Positions 49,025-58,466 are shown, counted from the stretch's first letter. The stretch is 64,000 nucleotides of DNA from Candidatus Binatia bacterium (GCA_951813575.1 OX638375.1:3239042-3303041), one strand, 5' to 3'. A program made the numbers and translations. The notes: a model not told the origin generated them from the sequence alone.

Positions 49025-50305
49025 ATGATTGACGTCAGGATCCTGCGCGAGGACCCGGAAGGGATGCGGGAGCGCATGGCCGCGAGGGGGACGGACATCG
49101 ACTGGGAAGCGGTGATGGCCGCGGACCGGGAACGCCGGGAGACCCTCGCCCGCTGGGAGCGGCTCAAGGAGCGGAAGAACAAACTCTCGGGCGAGATCGG
49201 CCGGCTCAAGAAAGCGGGCGGCGACGCCGCGGATCTGATGGAGGAGATCGGCACGGTCAGCGCCGAGCTCGACGCGCTGGATCAACCGCTGGGCGAGACC
49301 GAGCGCCGGTTCAGCGAGTCCATGCTCGACATCCCGAACCTTCCGGACGCGGGCGTGCCCGTGGGCGAGTCCGAGGCCGACAACCCCGTGTTGCGGCACT
49401 GGGGCGAGGCGCCCGCGTTCGACTTCACGCCGAAGAATCACTGGGAGATCGGCGAGGCGCTGGGGATCCTCGATTTCGCCCGGGGCGCCAAGCTCACCGG
49501 CGCGCGCTTCACCCTCTACCGGGGCCAGGGTGCGCTGCTTGAGCGGGCGCTGATCGCGTTCATGCTGGATCTCCAGACCCGGGAGCACGGCTACGAGGAG
49601 ATCCTCCCGCCGTTCCTGGTGAACCGGGACACCATGACCGGCACCGGCCAGCTCCCCAAGTTCGAAGCGGACATGTTCCGCACCGTGGACCCCGACTACT
49701 TCCTCATCCCCACCGCCGAGGTGCCGCTCACCAACATCCACCGGGAAGAGGTCCTCGACGCTTCCGACCTGCCCGCGTACTACTGCGCCTACACCCCCTG
49801 TTTCCGCAGGGAGGCGGGCTCCTACGGCAAGGACATGCGCGGCCTGATCCGGCAGCACCAGTTCAACAAGGTGGAGCTGGTGAAGATCGTCGAGCCGGAA
49901 AGCTCCTTCGAGGAGCTGGAGAAGCTCACCCGCGACGCCGAAGCCGTGCTCCAGCGTCTGGGGCTCCACTACCGCGTGGTGGAGCTCTGCACCGCCGACC
50001 TGGGCTTCTCCGCGGCCAAGACCTACGACATCGAGGTCTGGCTGCCGGGGCAGGGAACCTACCGGGAGATCAGCTCCTGCTCCAACTGCACCGATTTCCA
50101 GGCCCGCCGCGCCGCCATCCGCTACCGCCCGGCCCCGAAGCAGCGCCCCCAGCTCGTCCACACCCTCAACGGCTCCGGCCTGGCCGTAGGCCGCACCCTG
50201 GTGGCCATCATGGAGAACTTCCAGCAGGGAGACGGCAGCATCGCCGTCCCGGAAGCGCTGCGGTCGTATATGGGCGGGTTGGAGCGGATTCCGGCGGCAA
50301 AGTGA
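49025..50305 (+). CDS. serS: Seryl-tRNA synthetase
   Basis: A 426-residue class II synthetase. The N-terminal coiled coil starts [20 protein letters not shown]. Motif 2 is in [20 protein letters not shown] followed by [15 protein letters not shown], and motif 3 is near [39 protein letters not shown] is the specific SerRS stretch. The length is normal. It is the last gene of the rnhB-yraN-serS run and is followed by repeat DNA. Confidence 0.97.
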   Translation: MIDVRILREDPEGMRERMAARGTDIDWEAVMAADRERRETLARWERLKERKNKLSGEIGRLKKAGGDAADLMEEIGTVSAELDALDQPLGETERRFSESMLDIPNLPDAGVPVGESEADNPVLRHWGEAPAFDFTPKNHWEIGEALGILDFARGAKLTGARFTLYRGQGALLERALIAFMLDLQTREHGYEEILPPFLVNRDTMTGTGQLPKFEADMFRTVDPDYFLIPTAEVPLTNIHREEVLDASDLPAYYCAYTPCFRREAGSYGKDMRGLIRQHQFNKVELVKIVEPESSFEELEKLTRDAEAVLQRLGLHYRVVELCTADLGFSAAKTYDIEVWLPGQGTYREISSCSNCTDFQARRAAIRYRPAPKQRPQLVHTLNGSGLAVGRTLVAIMENFQQGDGSIAVPEALRSYMGGLERIPAAK

Positions 50306-50357
50306 CCGCGGCGCCGCCACGCGCCGTCATCCCCGCCTGACCAGGGACCTCCGACTC

Positions 50358-50385
50358 GTCATGCCGGGCTTGACCCGGCATCCAG
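50358..50385. repeat. Palindromic element, family 1, with inverted base pair
   Basis: ATGCCGGG (50361-50368) and CCCGGCAT (50374-50381) around CTTGA. The third stem pair is G-C where other copies have C-G, a compensated double change. It lies between the convergent serS and DUF4143 ATPase genes. Confidence 0.85.
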
Positions 50386-50429
50386 GCATTGGAGCGCCAC
50401 GGTCGTTTCCAACAGAGGCTACCGAGTCT

Positions 50430-51686
50430 TCAGGTTTCCCAGAGCGTTCTGACCGGCACGGCAAAAAACTCTGGACCCACTTTTTGAATCCGGTCGCCGT
50501 CGTGGAGGACGATGCCGCAGACAAACAGCCGGCCCGCGGCCTCCCTCAGGCGTGCCAAGCCCTTGAAGTCACCGGGATGGACGGTGGCGCCTGCCTTGAC
50601 CTCGATGCCGACGATCCCTCCCGGCAACCGTTCCAGCACCAAATACACCTCGACCTGATCCTTGTCGCGGTAGTGGGAGAAAAATATCGGGTGATCCGAG
50701 AGGGAGGCCGTTTTGGCGAGTTCGGAATAGACGAAGCATTCCAGCAGAATCCCGAGTTGCTGTCGGTCTCTGGCGATGGCGGCGGCGTCGATTCGCCGGA
50801 GCGCCGCAAGCAGGCCCGAGTCCAGACACTGAAGCTTGGGCCGCTTGACCAGCCGTTTGAGCTCGCTACGATGCCAAGCATAGACCCGCCGGACGAGGAA
50901 CATGTGCTCGAACAAGGCCAGCCAGCGATCCACAGTCTTGCCGTCGACTCCCAGTCGGGATCCTATCCCGCTCATGTTGAGCAGTTGACCGGACGACGCC
51001 GCGACGTGGTCGAGAAGCCGCGCCAGCGCGTCGCGCTTTCCGATGGTCGCGATGTCCGGTACGTCGCGCTCAGCTAGCGAGCGGGCGTAGGATCGCAGCC
51101 AATTCGCCCGCCGTGCCGGGGCCGCTCGCGAGAGGGCTTCGGGAAAACCACCGGCGAGTATGCGCTCGGTCAGGCCCGTTGTGTCCCCCGCTACCCCGAA
51201 GCTCGGGAAATCTCCCGCGAACGCCCGATCCAAGAAACCCGGTGTGCCGGTACGGGCGATCTCCGCCTGTGAAAAGGGCAGCAGTTCTACCGTCTCGACA
51301 CGGCCTGCCAACGAATCGGGTGAGATGGCGGCTCGGAAGAGGTCCACCGATCCGGTGATCAGATAGCGTCCCGGTCGAGGGTCTTCGTCAACCGCCTGCT
51401 TGATGGCGAGGATCAGTGCGGGCGCCCGCTGAATCTCGTCGATGACCACCGCCGGGTTGCTGCGCACGAAGCCGATGGGATCGTCTTCGGCGAACCTCCT
51501 GTACTGCTCGTCGTCCAGGGTGATGAACGGGCGGCCGTCGTCATCGGCGATGCGGCGGGCGAGCGTCGTCTTGCCGGACTGCCGCGGACCCACGATGGCG
51601 ACGATGCGGGTGTCCGTGAGCGCCTCGCGGACCCGCGCCTCCGCATGCCGGGGCACATACTTTTCGCCTGTCGTCCGGTCCGGCAT
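50430..51686 (-). CDS. AAA+ ATPase with DUF4143 domain
   Basis: A 418-residue protein. Walker A is VAIVGPRQSGKTTLARRIAD, Walker B is NPAVVIDEIQRAPALI, and LITGSVDLF is the sensor-1 region. The C-terminal DUF4143 part has KRPKLQCLDSGLLAALR, then a nuclease-like VEVYLVLERLPGGIVGIEVKAG ending in the E-x-K pattern, which resembles a PD-(D/E)xK core. The family is widespread and often horizontally mobile; the function is unclear. The ATG has GGGAGG five bases upstream, and three phased repeats lie 31 bases further up. Confidence 0.9.
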   Translation of the reverse strand: MPDRTTGEKYVPRHAEARVREALTDTRIVAIVGPRQSGKTTLARRIADDDGRPFITLDDEQYRRFAEDDPIGFVRSNPAVVIDEIQRAPALILAIKQAVDEDPRPGRYLITGSVDLFRAAISPDSLAGRVETVELLPFSQAEIARTGTPGFLDRAFAGDFPSFGVAGDTTGLTERILAGGFPEALSRAAPARRANWLRSYARSLAERDVPDIATIGKRDALARLLDHVAASSGQLLNMSGIGSRLGVDGKTVDRWLALFEHMFLVRRVYAWHRSELKRLVKRPKLQCLDSGLLAALRRIDAAAIARDRQQLGILLECFVYSELAKTASLSDHPIFFSHYRDKDQVEVYLVLERLPGGIVGIEVKAGATVHPGDFKGLARLREAAGRLFVCGIVLHDGDRIQKVGPEFFAVPVRTLWET

Positions 51687-51716
51687 GTTGGCCTCCCAAG
51701 AATGGCACCCTGCTCC

Positions 51717-51779
51717 GTCCAACTCGGAATGGATTAGCGTTCAATCCGGAATATAACACCGTCCAATCCGGATTGAAAC
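51717..51779 (-). promoter_or_regulatory. Three phased operator-like repeats ahead of the DUF4143 ATPase gene
   Basis: Three 19-bp copies start at 51717, 51739 and 51761, exactly 22 bp apart: GTCCAACTCGGAATGGATT, GTTCAATCCGGAATATAAC and GTCCAATCCGGATTGAAAC. The third holds the perfect 12-bp palindrome CAATCCGGATTG. On the minus strand the middle copy contains TATATT, a possible -10 box, with TTTCAA 17 bases upstream. Autoregulation of the ATPase gene is plausible. Confidence 0.65.
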
Positions 51780-51990
51780 TACCGGCTATTCTCACGCGGG
51801 CCTAAAAGGAAATCGCACCGGTGAACGGGTAAACACCCGGCGAAGTGGAAACCCTCCTGCATCACCGGAGACGACTTGCAGTTGACAAACCACATGACAT
51901 TGGCGGAGGATGCGAACGCGCACGCAAGCGAACCATCCAGATTTTTTCGGGTCCCAATGGAACGGGCCGCGGCCCCTGAAGGAAGTGGTG
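51780..51990. other. Intergenic region ahead of the LLM cluster
   Basis: The non-coding stretch between the operator repeats and the LLM oxidoreductase. A TTGACA at 51882-51887 could be a -35 box, but no good -10 box follows at the right distance. The short inverted sequence GGGTAAACACCC lies at about 51828-51839. No other structure is seen. Confidence 0.3.
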
Positions 51991-53142
51991 ATGAAGTTCT
52001 CGTACACGCACCACATGCCCTATACCGGCATCGAAAAGGTGGGGCAGGATTGGCCCGTGGCCAACAAGCAGTTCAGCCCGGATGAAGGCATGCGGATCTT
52101 CCGGGCCGGGATCGACACCAAGGTCTTTGCCGAGGAATGCGGCTTCGACTGGATCGGCAACAACGAGCACCACATGAGCCCCTACGGGTTGATGCCGAAT
52201 CCCAACCTGATCGGGGCCTGTGTCGCGGAACGCACGAGCAAGTCGATGATCCTGCAGTCCGGCAACATCGTGCCCATCGTCAACCCGATCCGGGTGGCCG
52301 AGGAATACGCCATGCTGGACATGATCTCCGGCGGCCGCCTCGTCGCCGGGTTCATGCGCGGCATTCCCCACGAATACGTGGCCTACAACGTTGCGCCCAG
52401 TGAGTCCTACGGGCGCATGAACGAGGCCATCGAGCTGATCAAGAAGGCCTGGACCGAACCGGAACCGTTCGGCTGGGAGGGCGAGTACTACCAGTTTCGC
52501 GCGGTATCGATCTGGCCCAAGCCGGCCCAGAAGCCGCACCCCGAGATCGTCATGTCGGCCAGCAGCGACGGCTCCGCGCGCCTCGCCGCCGAGCACGGGG
52601 CGACCATGGGCGTCTTGCGCGTCCAGGACTACGAAACCGCGCACCACTCCCTTAACGTCTACCGGGAACATGCGCGACAGCTCGGCTGGGAACCGCAGCC
52701 CCACAACATCATCCTGGCCATGAACTGCTGTGTTGCCCCGAGCAAGGACGAGGCGATTCGAACGTTGCGCCGAGGCTATGATTACTTCTTCAATGTGCTT
52801 GGCGGCGGCATCCGCACGGCACAGCGGCTGGTCGTTCAGAAGACGCGCTACTTCAAGGATGACCACGACGCCGAGCGTCAGACCACGAAGCTGCGGACAC
52901 ACAATCAGCTCTCCCTCGAGGAGCGGATGGAACGCGGGCTGGTCATGTGCGGAACGCCCGACATGGCCATCGAACAAATCACGCGCCTCCATGAGGAGTT
53001 CGGTCACGGCGTGACCAATCTGAGCGTCAAGATCGGCAACGTGCCCGATGAGAGCGTCCGTCAGACCATGAGCCTTCTCCGTGACGAGGTTTTCCCCGCG
53101 GTGCGGAGTCTCGGCGCGGAAGAGCGGGCGGCACGACACTAG
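51991..53142 (+). CDS. LLM-class flavin-dependent oxidoreductase (bacterial luciferase-like)
   Basis: A 383-residue TIM-barrel monooxygenase family protein that would use reduced FMN supplied by a separate reductase. GFDWIGNNEHHMSPYGLMP is the luciferase-family EHH motif; LDMISGGRLVAGFMRG and YYQFRAVSIWPKPAQKP follow, all typical of the alkanal-monooxygenase group. It starts MKFSYTHHMPYTGIEKVGQD after AAGGAAG. It is the first gene of a seven-gene same-strand cluster with two carbon-nitrogen hydrolases and an ABC importer. That context suggests oxygenative attack on a nitrogenous compound, as RutA does on uracil. Confidence 0.88.
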   Translation: MKFSYTHHMPYTGIEKVGQDWPVANKQFSPDEGMRIFRAGIDTKVFAEECGFDWIGNNEHHMSPYGLMPNPNLIGACVAERTSKSMILQSGNIVPIVNPIRVAEEYAMLDMISGGRLVAGFMRGIPHEYVAYNVAPSESYGRMNEAIELIKKAWTEPEPFGWEGEYYQFRAVSIWPKPAQKPHPEIVMSASSDGSARLAAEHGATMGVLRVQDYETAHHSLNVYREHARQLGWEPQPHNIILAMNCCVAPSKDEAIRTLRRGYDYFFNVLGGGIRTAQRLVVQKTRYFKDDHDAERQTTKLRTHNQLSLEERMERGLVMCGTPDMAIEQITRLHEEFGHGVTNLSVKIGNVPDESVRQTMSLLRDEVFPAVRSLGAEERAARH

Positions 53143-53217
53143 AAGGACACTAGAGCTTCCCGAAGGCTCCGGATGGCACCTCCGGGCAACCGCCGCGGAG
53201 GGGCAGGGAGTTCGACA

Positions 53218-54372
53218 ATGATCGACAAATACACCGCCGTCGCGGTTCAGACGATTATCCGTCACGTCCGGGAACCGGAGTGGCGCGACGCCATCATCCG
53301 CGAGAACGTCAATCGCTACCTCTCGCTGATGGAATACGTGAGCTGCCGCTGGGGTCAGGCAAAGCTCTATGTGCTGCCCGAGTTCTCGCTCACCGGCGTC
53401 GAACATGTCCGGTCGGTGGAGGAATGGACACGCATTGCGCTGCGCATTCCCGGTCCCGAGCTCGAACCCCTGGCCAACTTCGCGCGCATCAACCGGGCCT
53501 ACGTCGCCGGCGGAACCATGGAGTACGATCCGGCCTATCCGAATCGCTGGTTCAACTCCGCCTACCTGTTCGGACCGTCGGGGGATCTGTTGCTGCGCTA
53601 TCGCAAGGTCAATGGCGCCGACGTCCAGGGTCACACGACGTATTCGACGCCCACGGGTTGTTACGACCTGTACGTGAAGAACGAGGGCGGCGAGGACGCG
53701 CTCTTCCCGGTGGTGGACACCGAGATCGGCCGGCTCGCGCTCATCAACTGCTACGACATCAACTTCCCGGAAATGCCGCGCATCTTCGCGCAGCACGGCG
53801 CTGAAATCCTGCTGCACTGCACGGGCGAGCCCTACGGACCACACCGGGAGCCGTGGGAGATGAGCCGCCGCACCCGCGCCTACGAGAACTGCATGTACGT
53901 CATCTCTTCCAATCACGGCGGTTATGCCGCGCAGGTGTCGGGCGGCGTGTTCGCCGATTCGCCCGGGCTGAATTTCCAGGAGCGGCGCGACGGCGAGATA
54001 TCGCCCCTGCACCGTTCCCACGGCGGCTCCGAGATCGTCGATTTCAACGGCAAGGTGGTTGGCGCGGCGCCCAACCCCGGCGAGGCGCTGGCCATCGGCC
54101 CCATCGATCTGCGCGCCCTGCGGGAGCGGCGCGCGGAAGTACGCGACAACATCCTGGTCCAGTCGCGGACGGAAATCTACGCCCGCGAATACACCCGGCA
54201 CCAGGCCACCGGCATCAACCGTTGGCTCGAACAGCCCATCGCGCACAAGTCCGAGGCACGGCAGAGCACGGAAGCCGTCATCGCTCGTTATCTCCGGGAC
54301 GGGGTCTACGCGCCGCCGGAGGAACATGAGCCGGCGGCCGCAACGGAACAACAGAATCGCGCTCTGGCCTGA
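53218..54372 (+). CDS. Carbon-nitrogen hydrolase (nitrilase superfamily), catalytically complete
   Basis: A 384-residue cytoplasmic amidase/nitrilase-fold protein. The full Glu-Lys-Cys triad is visible: Glu55 in YVLPEFSLTG, Lys130 in LLRYRKVNGAD, and Cys178 in LALINCYDINFPEMPR. A substrate-side MSRRTRAYENCMYVISSNHG follows. The C-terminal extension of about 70 residues is unusually long and may mediate subunit contacts. GGGAG seven bases before the ATG. The next gene starts two bases after its stop and encodes a paralogue without the nucleophile. It likely opens an amide or nitrile in the product of the upstream oxygenase. Confidence 0.9.
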   Translation: MIDKYTAVAVQTIIRHVREPEWRDAIIRENVNRYLSLMEYVSCRWGQAKLYVLPEFSLTGVEHVRSVEEWTRIALRIPGPELEPLANFARINRAYVAGGTMEYDPAYPNRWFNSAYLFGPSGDLLLRYRKVNGADVQGHTTYSTPTGCYDLYVKNEGGEDALFPVVDTEIGRLALINCYDINFPEMPRIFAQHGAEILLHCTGEPYGPHREPWEMSRRTRAYENCMYVISSNHGGYAAQVSGGVFADSPGLNFQERRDGEISPLHRSHGGSEIVDFNGKVVGAAPNPGEALAIGPIDLRALRERRAEVRDNILVQSRTEIYAREYTRHQATGINRWLEQPIAHKSEARQSTEAVIARYLRDGVYAPPEEHEPAAATEQQNRALA

Positions 54373-54374
54373 TC

Positions 54375-55388
54375 ATGCCGAAGAAATTCCAGATAGCATG
54401 TATCCAGGCGTCCATCGAAATCATCGACGATCCGGAGCGGAAAGACGACGTCATCGGCCGCAACATCCGGCGCGGGCTCGAGATCGCCGAGGCGGCGGTG
54501 GTCCGGGACGAGGCGCGCCTGGTGGTGTTTCCGGAAGCCTGGTGCCAGGGTTTCAACCACAAGCGCACCGCCGACGACTGGAAGACCGTTTGCATCGAGA
54601 TACCCGGAGCCGAAACCGACCTCATCGGCGACTTCACCCGGGAGCACCAGGTTTACGTGGCGGGAGCCGCCTTCGAGCGCGATCCCGACTGGCCCGATGT
54701 CTGGTTCACCTCGGGCTTCATCGTCGGCCCGTCGGGCACGGTCGAGCTGCGCTACCGCAAGTGCCACGAGCACAACGTGGAAGGGTTGATCCCCAGCGTG
54801 TGTCCCGCCGATGTCTACACGGAGTATGTCCGGCGGTACGGAGAGGACTCCCTGTTCCCGGTCCTCGAAACGCCCTACGGACGGCTCGCGATGATCGTCG
54901 AGCACGACGTGAATTTCTTCGAGTTGTCACGCGCTCTGACGTTTCGCGGTGCGGAGATCCTCCTGCACCCGACCACCGAGACCAACGGGCCCCTTGCCGA
55001 GACCCGTGACCAGGTACGCCGGTCGCGCGCCTACGAGAACCTCGTCTACGTGGCCTCCGCCAACGCCGGTGCGTTGAGCGGCAGGTACAGCGCCGCCCAG
55101 GCCACGCGAGGCGGCTCCACGGTGGTCAACTATCTCGGCCATGTCGACGCCCGGATCGACGGCGCCGGCGAATCCGTCCTGGTGTCGACGGTCGATCTCG
55201 ACCGGCTGCGCAGACGGAGGACCGAGGTCTTCATGAACTTCCCGGCGCAGGTCAAGTCGGAACTCTTCGGCCGGGAGTTCGGGAAGCAGACTTTCATGCC
55301 CAGGGACACCGGCCGCGACGCGCGCGAGACAGCCGAAGCCACCATCAAGAGGCTCCAGGACGAAGGGGTCCTGGAGCCTCCCACCTAG
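54375..55388 (+). CDS. Nitrilase-superfamily paralogue lacking the catalytic Cys
   Basis: A 337-residue protein with the nitrilase fold and clear homology to its upstream neighbour. Glu54 (VVFPEAWCQGFN) and Lys129 (ELRYRKCHEHN) are kept. The nucleophile position reads LAMIVEHDVNFFELSR instead of LALINCYDINFPEMPR, so Cys is replaced by Glu176 and Tyr by His. This was checked codon by codon (GTC GAG CAC GAC). It cannot use the standard thiol mechanism. A regulatory or scaffold subunit paired with the active enzyme, or a changed chemistry, are the options. Only two bases separate it from the upstream gene. Confidence 0.88.
   Translation: MPKKFQIACIQASIEIIDDPERKDDVIGRNIRRGLEIAEAAVVRDEARLVVFPEAWCQGFNHKRTADDWKTVCIEIPGAETDLIGDFTREHQVYVAGAAFERDPDWPDVWFTSGFIVGPSGTVELRYRKCHEHNVEGLIPSVCPADVYTEYVRRYGEDSLFPVLETPYGRLAMIVEHDVNFFELSRALTFRGAEILLHPTTETNGPLAETRDQVRRSRAYENLVYVASANAGALSGRYSAAQATRGGSTVVNYLGHVDARIDGAGESVLVSTVDLDRLRRRRTEVFMNFPAQVKSELFGREFGKQTFMPRDTGRDARETAEATIKRLQDEGVLEPPT
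55350..55379 (+). other. Perfect 12-bp hairpin within the end of the nitrilase-like gene
   Basis: AGGCTCCAGGAC (55350-55361) pairs with GTCCTGGAGCCT (55368-55379) around GAAGGG, within the last twelve codons of the nitrilase-like gene and 31 bases before the ABC ATPase start. No T-run follows. It may be a processing or stability signal separating enzyme and transporter messages. Confidence 0.5.
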
Positions 55389-55410
55389 GCCTCGCTGGAA
55401 GGCGCAAACG

Positions 55411-56580
55411 ATGGCAATGCTGCAGACGAGGCGTCTCGAGGCGAAGTTCCCGTTGCGGGACGGCGTCGTGCACGCCCTGCGCGGCATCGATCTGGATGTC
55501 GCCGCTGGCGAGTTCTTCGTGCTACTGGGCCCCTCGGGCTGCGGCAAGACCACCATGCTGCGTTCCATCGCCGGGCTGGAACGGCCCACCGCTGGCGAGA
55601 TCCTCATCGACGGGCATGCCATCTTCGACGCCGGGAACGGCGTTTTCGTCCCGCCCGATCGCCGCCCCATCGCCATGGTGTTCCAGTCCTACGCCATCTG
55701 GCCGCACATGGACGTGTTCGAGAATATCGCCTTCCCGCTCCGTCGCGGCCGGCTCAAGATGGATACGGACTCGGTGCGGGACCGCGTCGGCGAGGTGCTC
55801 GAGATGCTCGGGCTCGACGCCCTGGCCGAACGGCCGGTCATCACGCTGAGCGGCGGCCAGCAGCAGCGGGTGGCGCTGGCGCGGGCACTGGCCTTGCAGC
55901 CCCGCATCCTGTTGATGGACGAACCGCTCAGCAACCTGGATTTCAAGCTCCAGGTCCGTCTCCGCGCCCAGATGCGCGAGCTGATGCACCGCCTCAACCT
56001 GACGACGATCCACGTCACCCACAACCAGGCGGAAGCCCTGGAGACCGGCGATCGAATCGCCGTGATGTCGGAGGGCCGCATCGTCCAGATCGGTGACCCG
56101 CAGGCCGTCTACCATCGTCCGGAAAACGAGTTCGTCGCACGCTTCATCGGCGACATGAACATTTTTCCGGCGGTCTATCGGGGCGGCAACGGGGGCACGG
56201 CTCGCGTGGAGACGCCCTTCGGCTACCTCGATGCGCAACGGACGAGCCGCGACAGTTTTGCGGAGGGTGCCACCTGTATGCTGGGGATTCGGCCGGAAGA
56301 CATCGAGATCGGCAGCGCCATCCCGCAGGACTCGGCCAATCTCGTAACCGGTACGGTGTCCGCATCGAGCTATGTCGGCGAGGGTTACGTCCACACCGTC
56401 GAGTCTTGCGGCCAGCCGGTCAGGATCAGGCGGCATCACCGGGAGGCCATCAGCCGCGGGGATTCGATCCGGCTCCATTTCCCGCCGGCGGAAACCGTCG
56501 TGGTCGCGCCGTCCGACGGCCTGGATATGGAAGGACTCGAAGGCGGGCTCGCCGGCGAGGAAGCCGCTCGTGCCAACTAG
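55411..56580 (+). CDS. ABC transporter ATP-binding protein (iron/spermidine type)
   Basis: A 389-residue ATPase of the FbpC/PotA class. Walker A is LLGPSGCGKTTMLRSIAG, Q-loop AMVFQSYAIWPHM, signature TLSGGQQQRVALARALA, and Walker B LLMDEPLSNLDFKLQV with the switch His in TTIHVTHNQAEAL. The C-terminal TOBE/regulatory part (about residues 280-370) includes IRPEDIEIGSAI. The fused permease follows, its start overlapping this stop by 11 bases, and the binding-protein gene is next. It completes a full importer. Confidence 0.95.
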   Translation: MAMLQTRRLEAKFPLRDGVVHALRGIDLDVAAGEFFVLLGPSGCGKTTMLRSIAGLERPTAGEILIDGHAIFDAGNGVFVPPDRRPIAMVFQSYAIWPHMDVFENIAFPLRRGRLKMDTDSVRDRVGEVLEMLGLDALAERPVITLSGGQQQRVALARALALQPRILLMDEPLSNLDFKLQVRLRAQMRELMHRLNLTTIHVTHNQAEALETGDRIAVMSEGRIVQIGDPQAVYHRPENEFVARFIGDMNIFPAVYRGGNGGTARVETPFGYLDAQRTSRDSFAEGATCMLGIRPEDIEIGSAIPQDSANLVTGTVSASSYVGEGYVHTVESCGQPVRIRRHHREAISRGDSIRLHFPPAETVVVAPSDGLDMEGLEGGLAGEEAARAN

Positions 56581-58408
56581 TGTTGTGGAACAAGACACGC
56601 AAACTGGCGTCGTGAGACAAAACTCCCGATTGCTGGGAATCGGTTGGGTGTACCTGCTGGCAGGTACCGGACTGGCGCTGGTATGCATCACGGTCGGCGG
56701 AAACATTCTGACCAGCTTCAGCGACCAGGAGGTGACCGGGCAGTACACGCTCGCTAACTACGCCGAGTTGCTCACCCAGAAGCGGCTCGCTGGCGTCACC
56801 GGCCGGACCGCCCTTCTCGGCCTCGGCACCGTTTTCTGGATGTTCGTCTTCGCCTTCCCCTTCACCTGGCTGCTGGCCCGCACCGACTTCCGCTACCGCA
56901 CCGGCCTGTTCACCCTGCTGACGGCAAAGCTGGCGATCCCCGGTTTCATCACCGCCATGTCCTACGTGTGGCTGTTCAATCCGACCTCGGGGCTGGTCAA
57001 CGCCCTTTTCGGGATGACCAAGTTCACCGGCGGCGCGCTGTTCGATGTCTACCAGGTGTCGTGGATCTGCTTTCTGCAAGGCATCGTGCTGGTCCCCGGC
57101 GGGGTCTTCATGATGCTGCCGGCTTTCCGGAACCTCGATGCGTCGCTGGAGGAGGCCGCCTGGGTCAGCGGAGTGTCAAAGTTCTATACGGTCTTTCGCA
57201 TCGTTCTTCCGCTGCTGGGCCCCAGCATGGTGGCGGTGTGCATATTCTATTTCGTGCTCGGCGTGGAGATGTTCGACTTCGTCGCCATCATCGGCATGCC
57301 CGGCGATGTGCTGGTCCTGTGGATCTATGACGCCATCGCGGAGACCGACGGTCCGCCGAATCTGGGCTTCGCGGGCGCGGCGGGTGTGGTCCTGTTCGTG
57401 ATTTGCGGCGTCGCCATCCTGTTCTACGCCCGGTTCCTGAAGCAGGCGCGGAAATACGCGGTGGTGGGCGGCAAGGTGCGGGCCTCGGCGCCGCAGCCGC
57501 TGGGCCGCTGGCGCTGGGCCGCCTACGTTTGGGTCGGCGTGTGGGTGACCGTCAGCATCGGGATTCCGGTGGTCACCATCGTCTGGGTGGCGCTGGTGCC
57601 GTTCTTTCAACCCCCCTCGATGGCGGCACTGGACTCGGTCAGCCTCGACAGCTTCCGCGACGCGTTGGCGTGGATCGGAGAACCGCTTCGTCATACGCTG
57701 ATCCTGATGGCGGGTGCCATCGTGGTGGCCGCGTCGCTGGCCACCAGCGTCACCTGGGTGGTCACGCGCAGCCGCAACCGCTCGGCACGTTGGGCCGACA
57801 ACATCGTGTTTCTGGCGCCGGCCGTGCCCACCATCGTGACAGGGGTAGCGTTCCAGTTCATCGGCATCGAGATGTATCATTGGCTGCCGCTGTTCGGCAC
57901 CATCTGGCTCGTGGCCATCGCCATGGGGACCCGGATGCTGGCGTACTGCACGCGGACCATGAACGCCGCCTCCCTGCAGATTCATTTCGAGCTCGACGAG
58001 GCCGCCTATGTCTCCGGCGTGTCCATGCTCGAGACGTTCCGGCGCATCTTCCTGCCCCTGATGGCGCCGGCAATCTTCTACTCCGCCCTGATGGTCGGCA
58101 TGCTCTCGGCACGCGATCTGACCTTGCCGCTGGTGATGAACACCGGGAACTCCGAGGTCGTCGCCACCCTCATCTTCAATCTCCAGACCAATGGCGAGCA
58201 GAACGCCGCCGCGGCCGTCGCCCTCTACATGATATTCATCCTCGCCATCCTGGCCCTGTTCGCGCGGCGCATGACCGGGATGCAGGAGATCCGCGGCCAC
58301 GACGTCGGCCGTCGCAATGGTCTGCTGAGCCGGCTGTCCGGTTGGGTAGGTGACTTCACAGCCCGGGTCGGAATGAACCGCAAACGGAGGCTCGAGTACG
58401 GCAATTGA
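56570..58408 (+). CDS. ABC transporter permease, two-domain (iron type)
   Basis: A 612-residue inner-membrane protein with two BPD_transp_1 halves. The EAA loops read NLDASLEEAAWVSGVSKFYT and FELDEAAYVSGVSMLETFRR. The start is a GTG at 56570 after GAGGAAG, overlapping the ATPase gene; GTG 56585 is an alternative. It shares the fused layout of the permease at 4063-5799 but differs in sequence and has its partners next to it. Substrate probably the compound degraded by the neighbouring enzymes. Confidence 0.92.
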   Translation: MPTSVVEQDTQTGVVRQNSRLLGIGWVYLLAGTGLALVCITVGGNILTSFSDQEVTGQYTLANYAELLTQKRLAGVTGRTALLGLGTVFWMFVFAFPFTWLLARTDFRYRTGLFTLLTAKLAIPGFITAMSYVWLFNPTSGLVNALFGMTKFTGGALFDVYQVSWICFLQGIVLVPGGVFMMLPAFRNLDASLEEAAWVSGVSKFYTVFRIVLPLLGPSMVAVCIFYFVLGVEMFDFVAIIGMPGDVLVLWIYDAIAETDGPPNLGFAGAAGVVLFVICGVAILFYARFLKQARKYAVVGGKVRASAPQPLGRWRWAAYVWVGVWVTVSIGIPVVTIVWVALVPFFQPPSMAALDSVSLDSFRDALAWIGEPLRHTLILMAGAIVVAASLATSVTWVVTRSRNRSARWADNIVFLAPAVPTIVTGVAFQFIGIEMYHWLPLFGTIWLVAIAMGTRMLAYCTRTMNAASLQIHFELDEAAYVSGVSMLETFRRIFLPLMAPAIFYSALMVGMLSARDLTLPLVMNTGNSEVVATLIFNLQTNGEQNAAAAVALYMIFILAILALFARRMTGMQEIRGHDVGRRNGLLSRLSGWVGDFTARVGMNRKRRLEYGN

Positions 58409-58466
58409 GCGATTCGGTTCGCATGTGATTCGTATGTTACAGGCCACTAGAAAAGGAGCGATGCAG

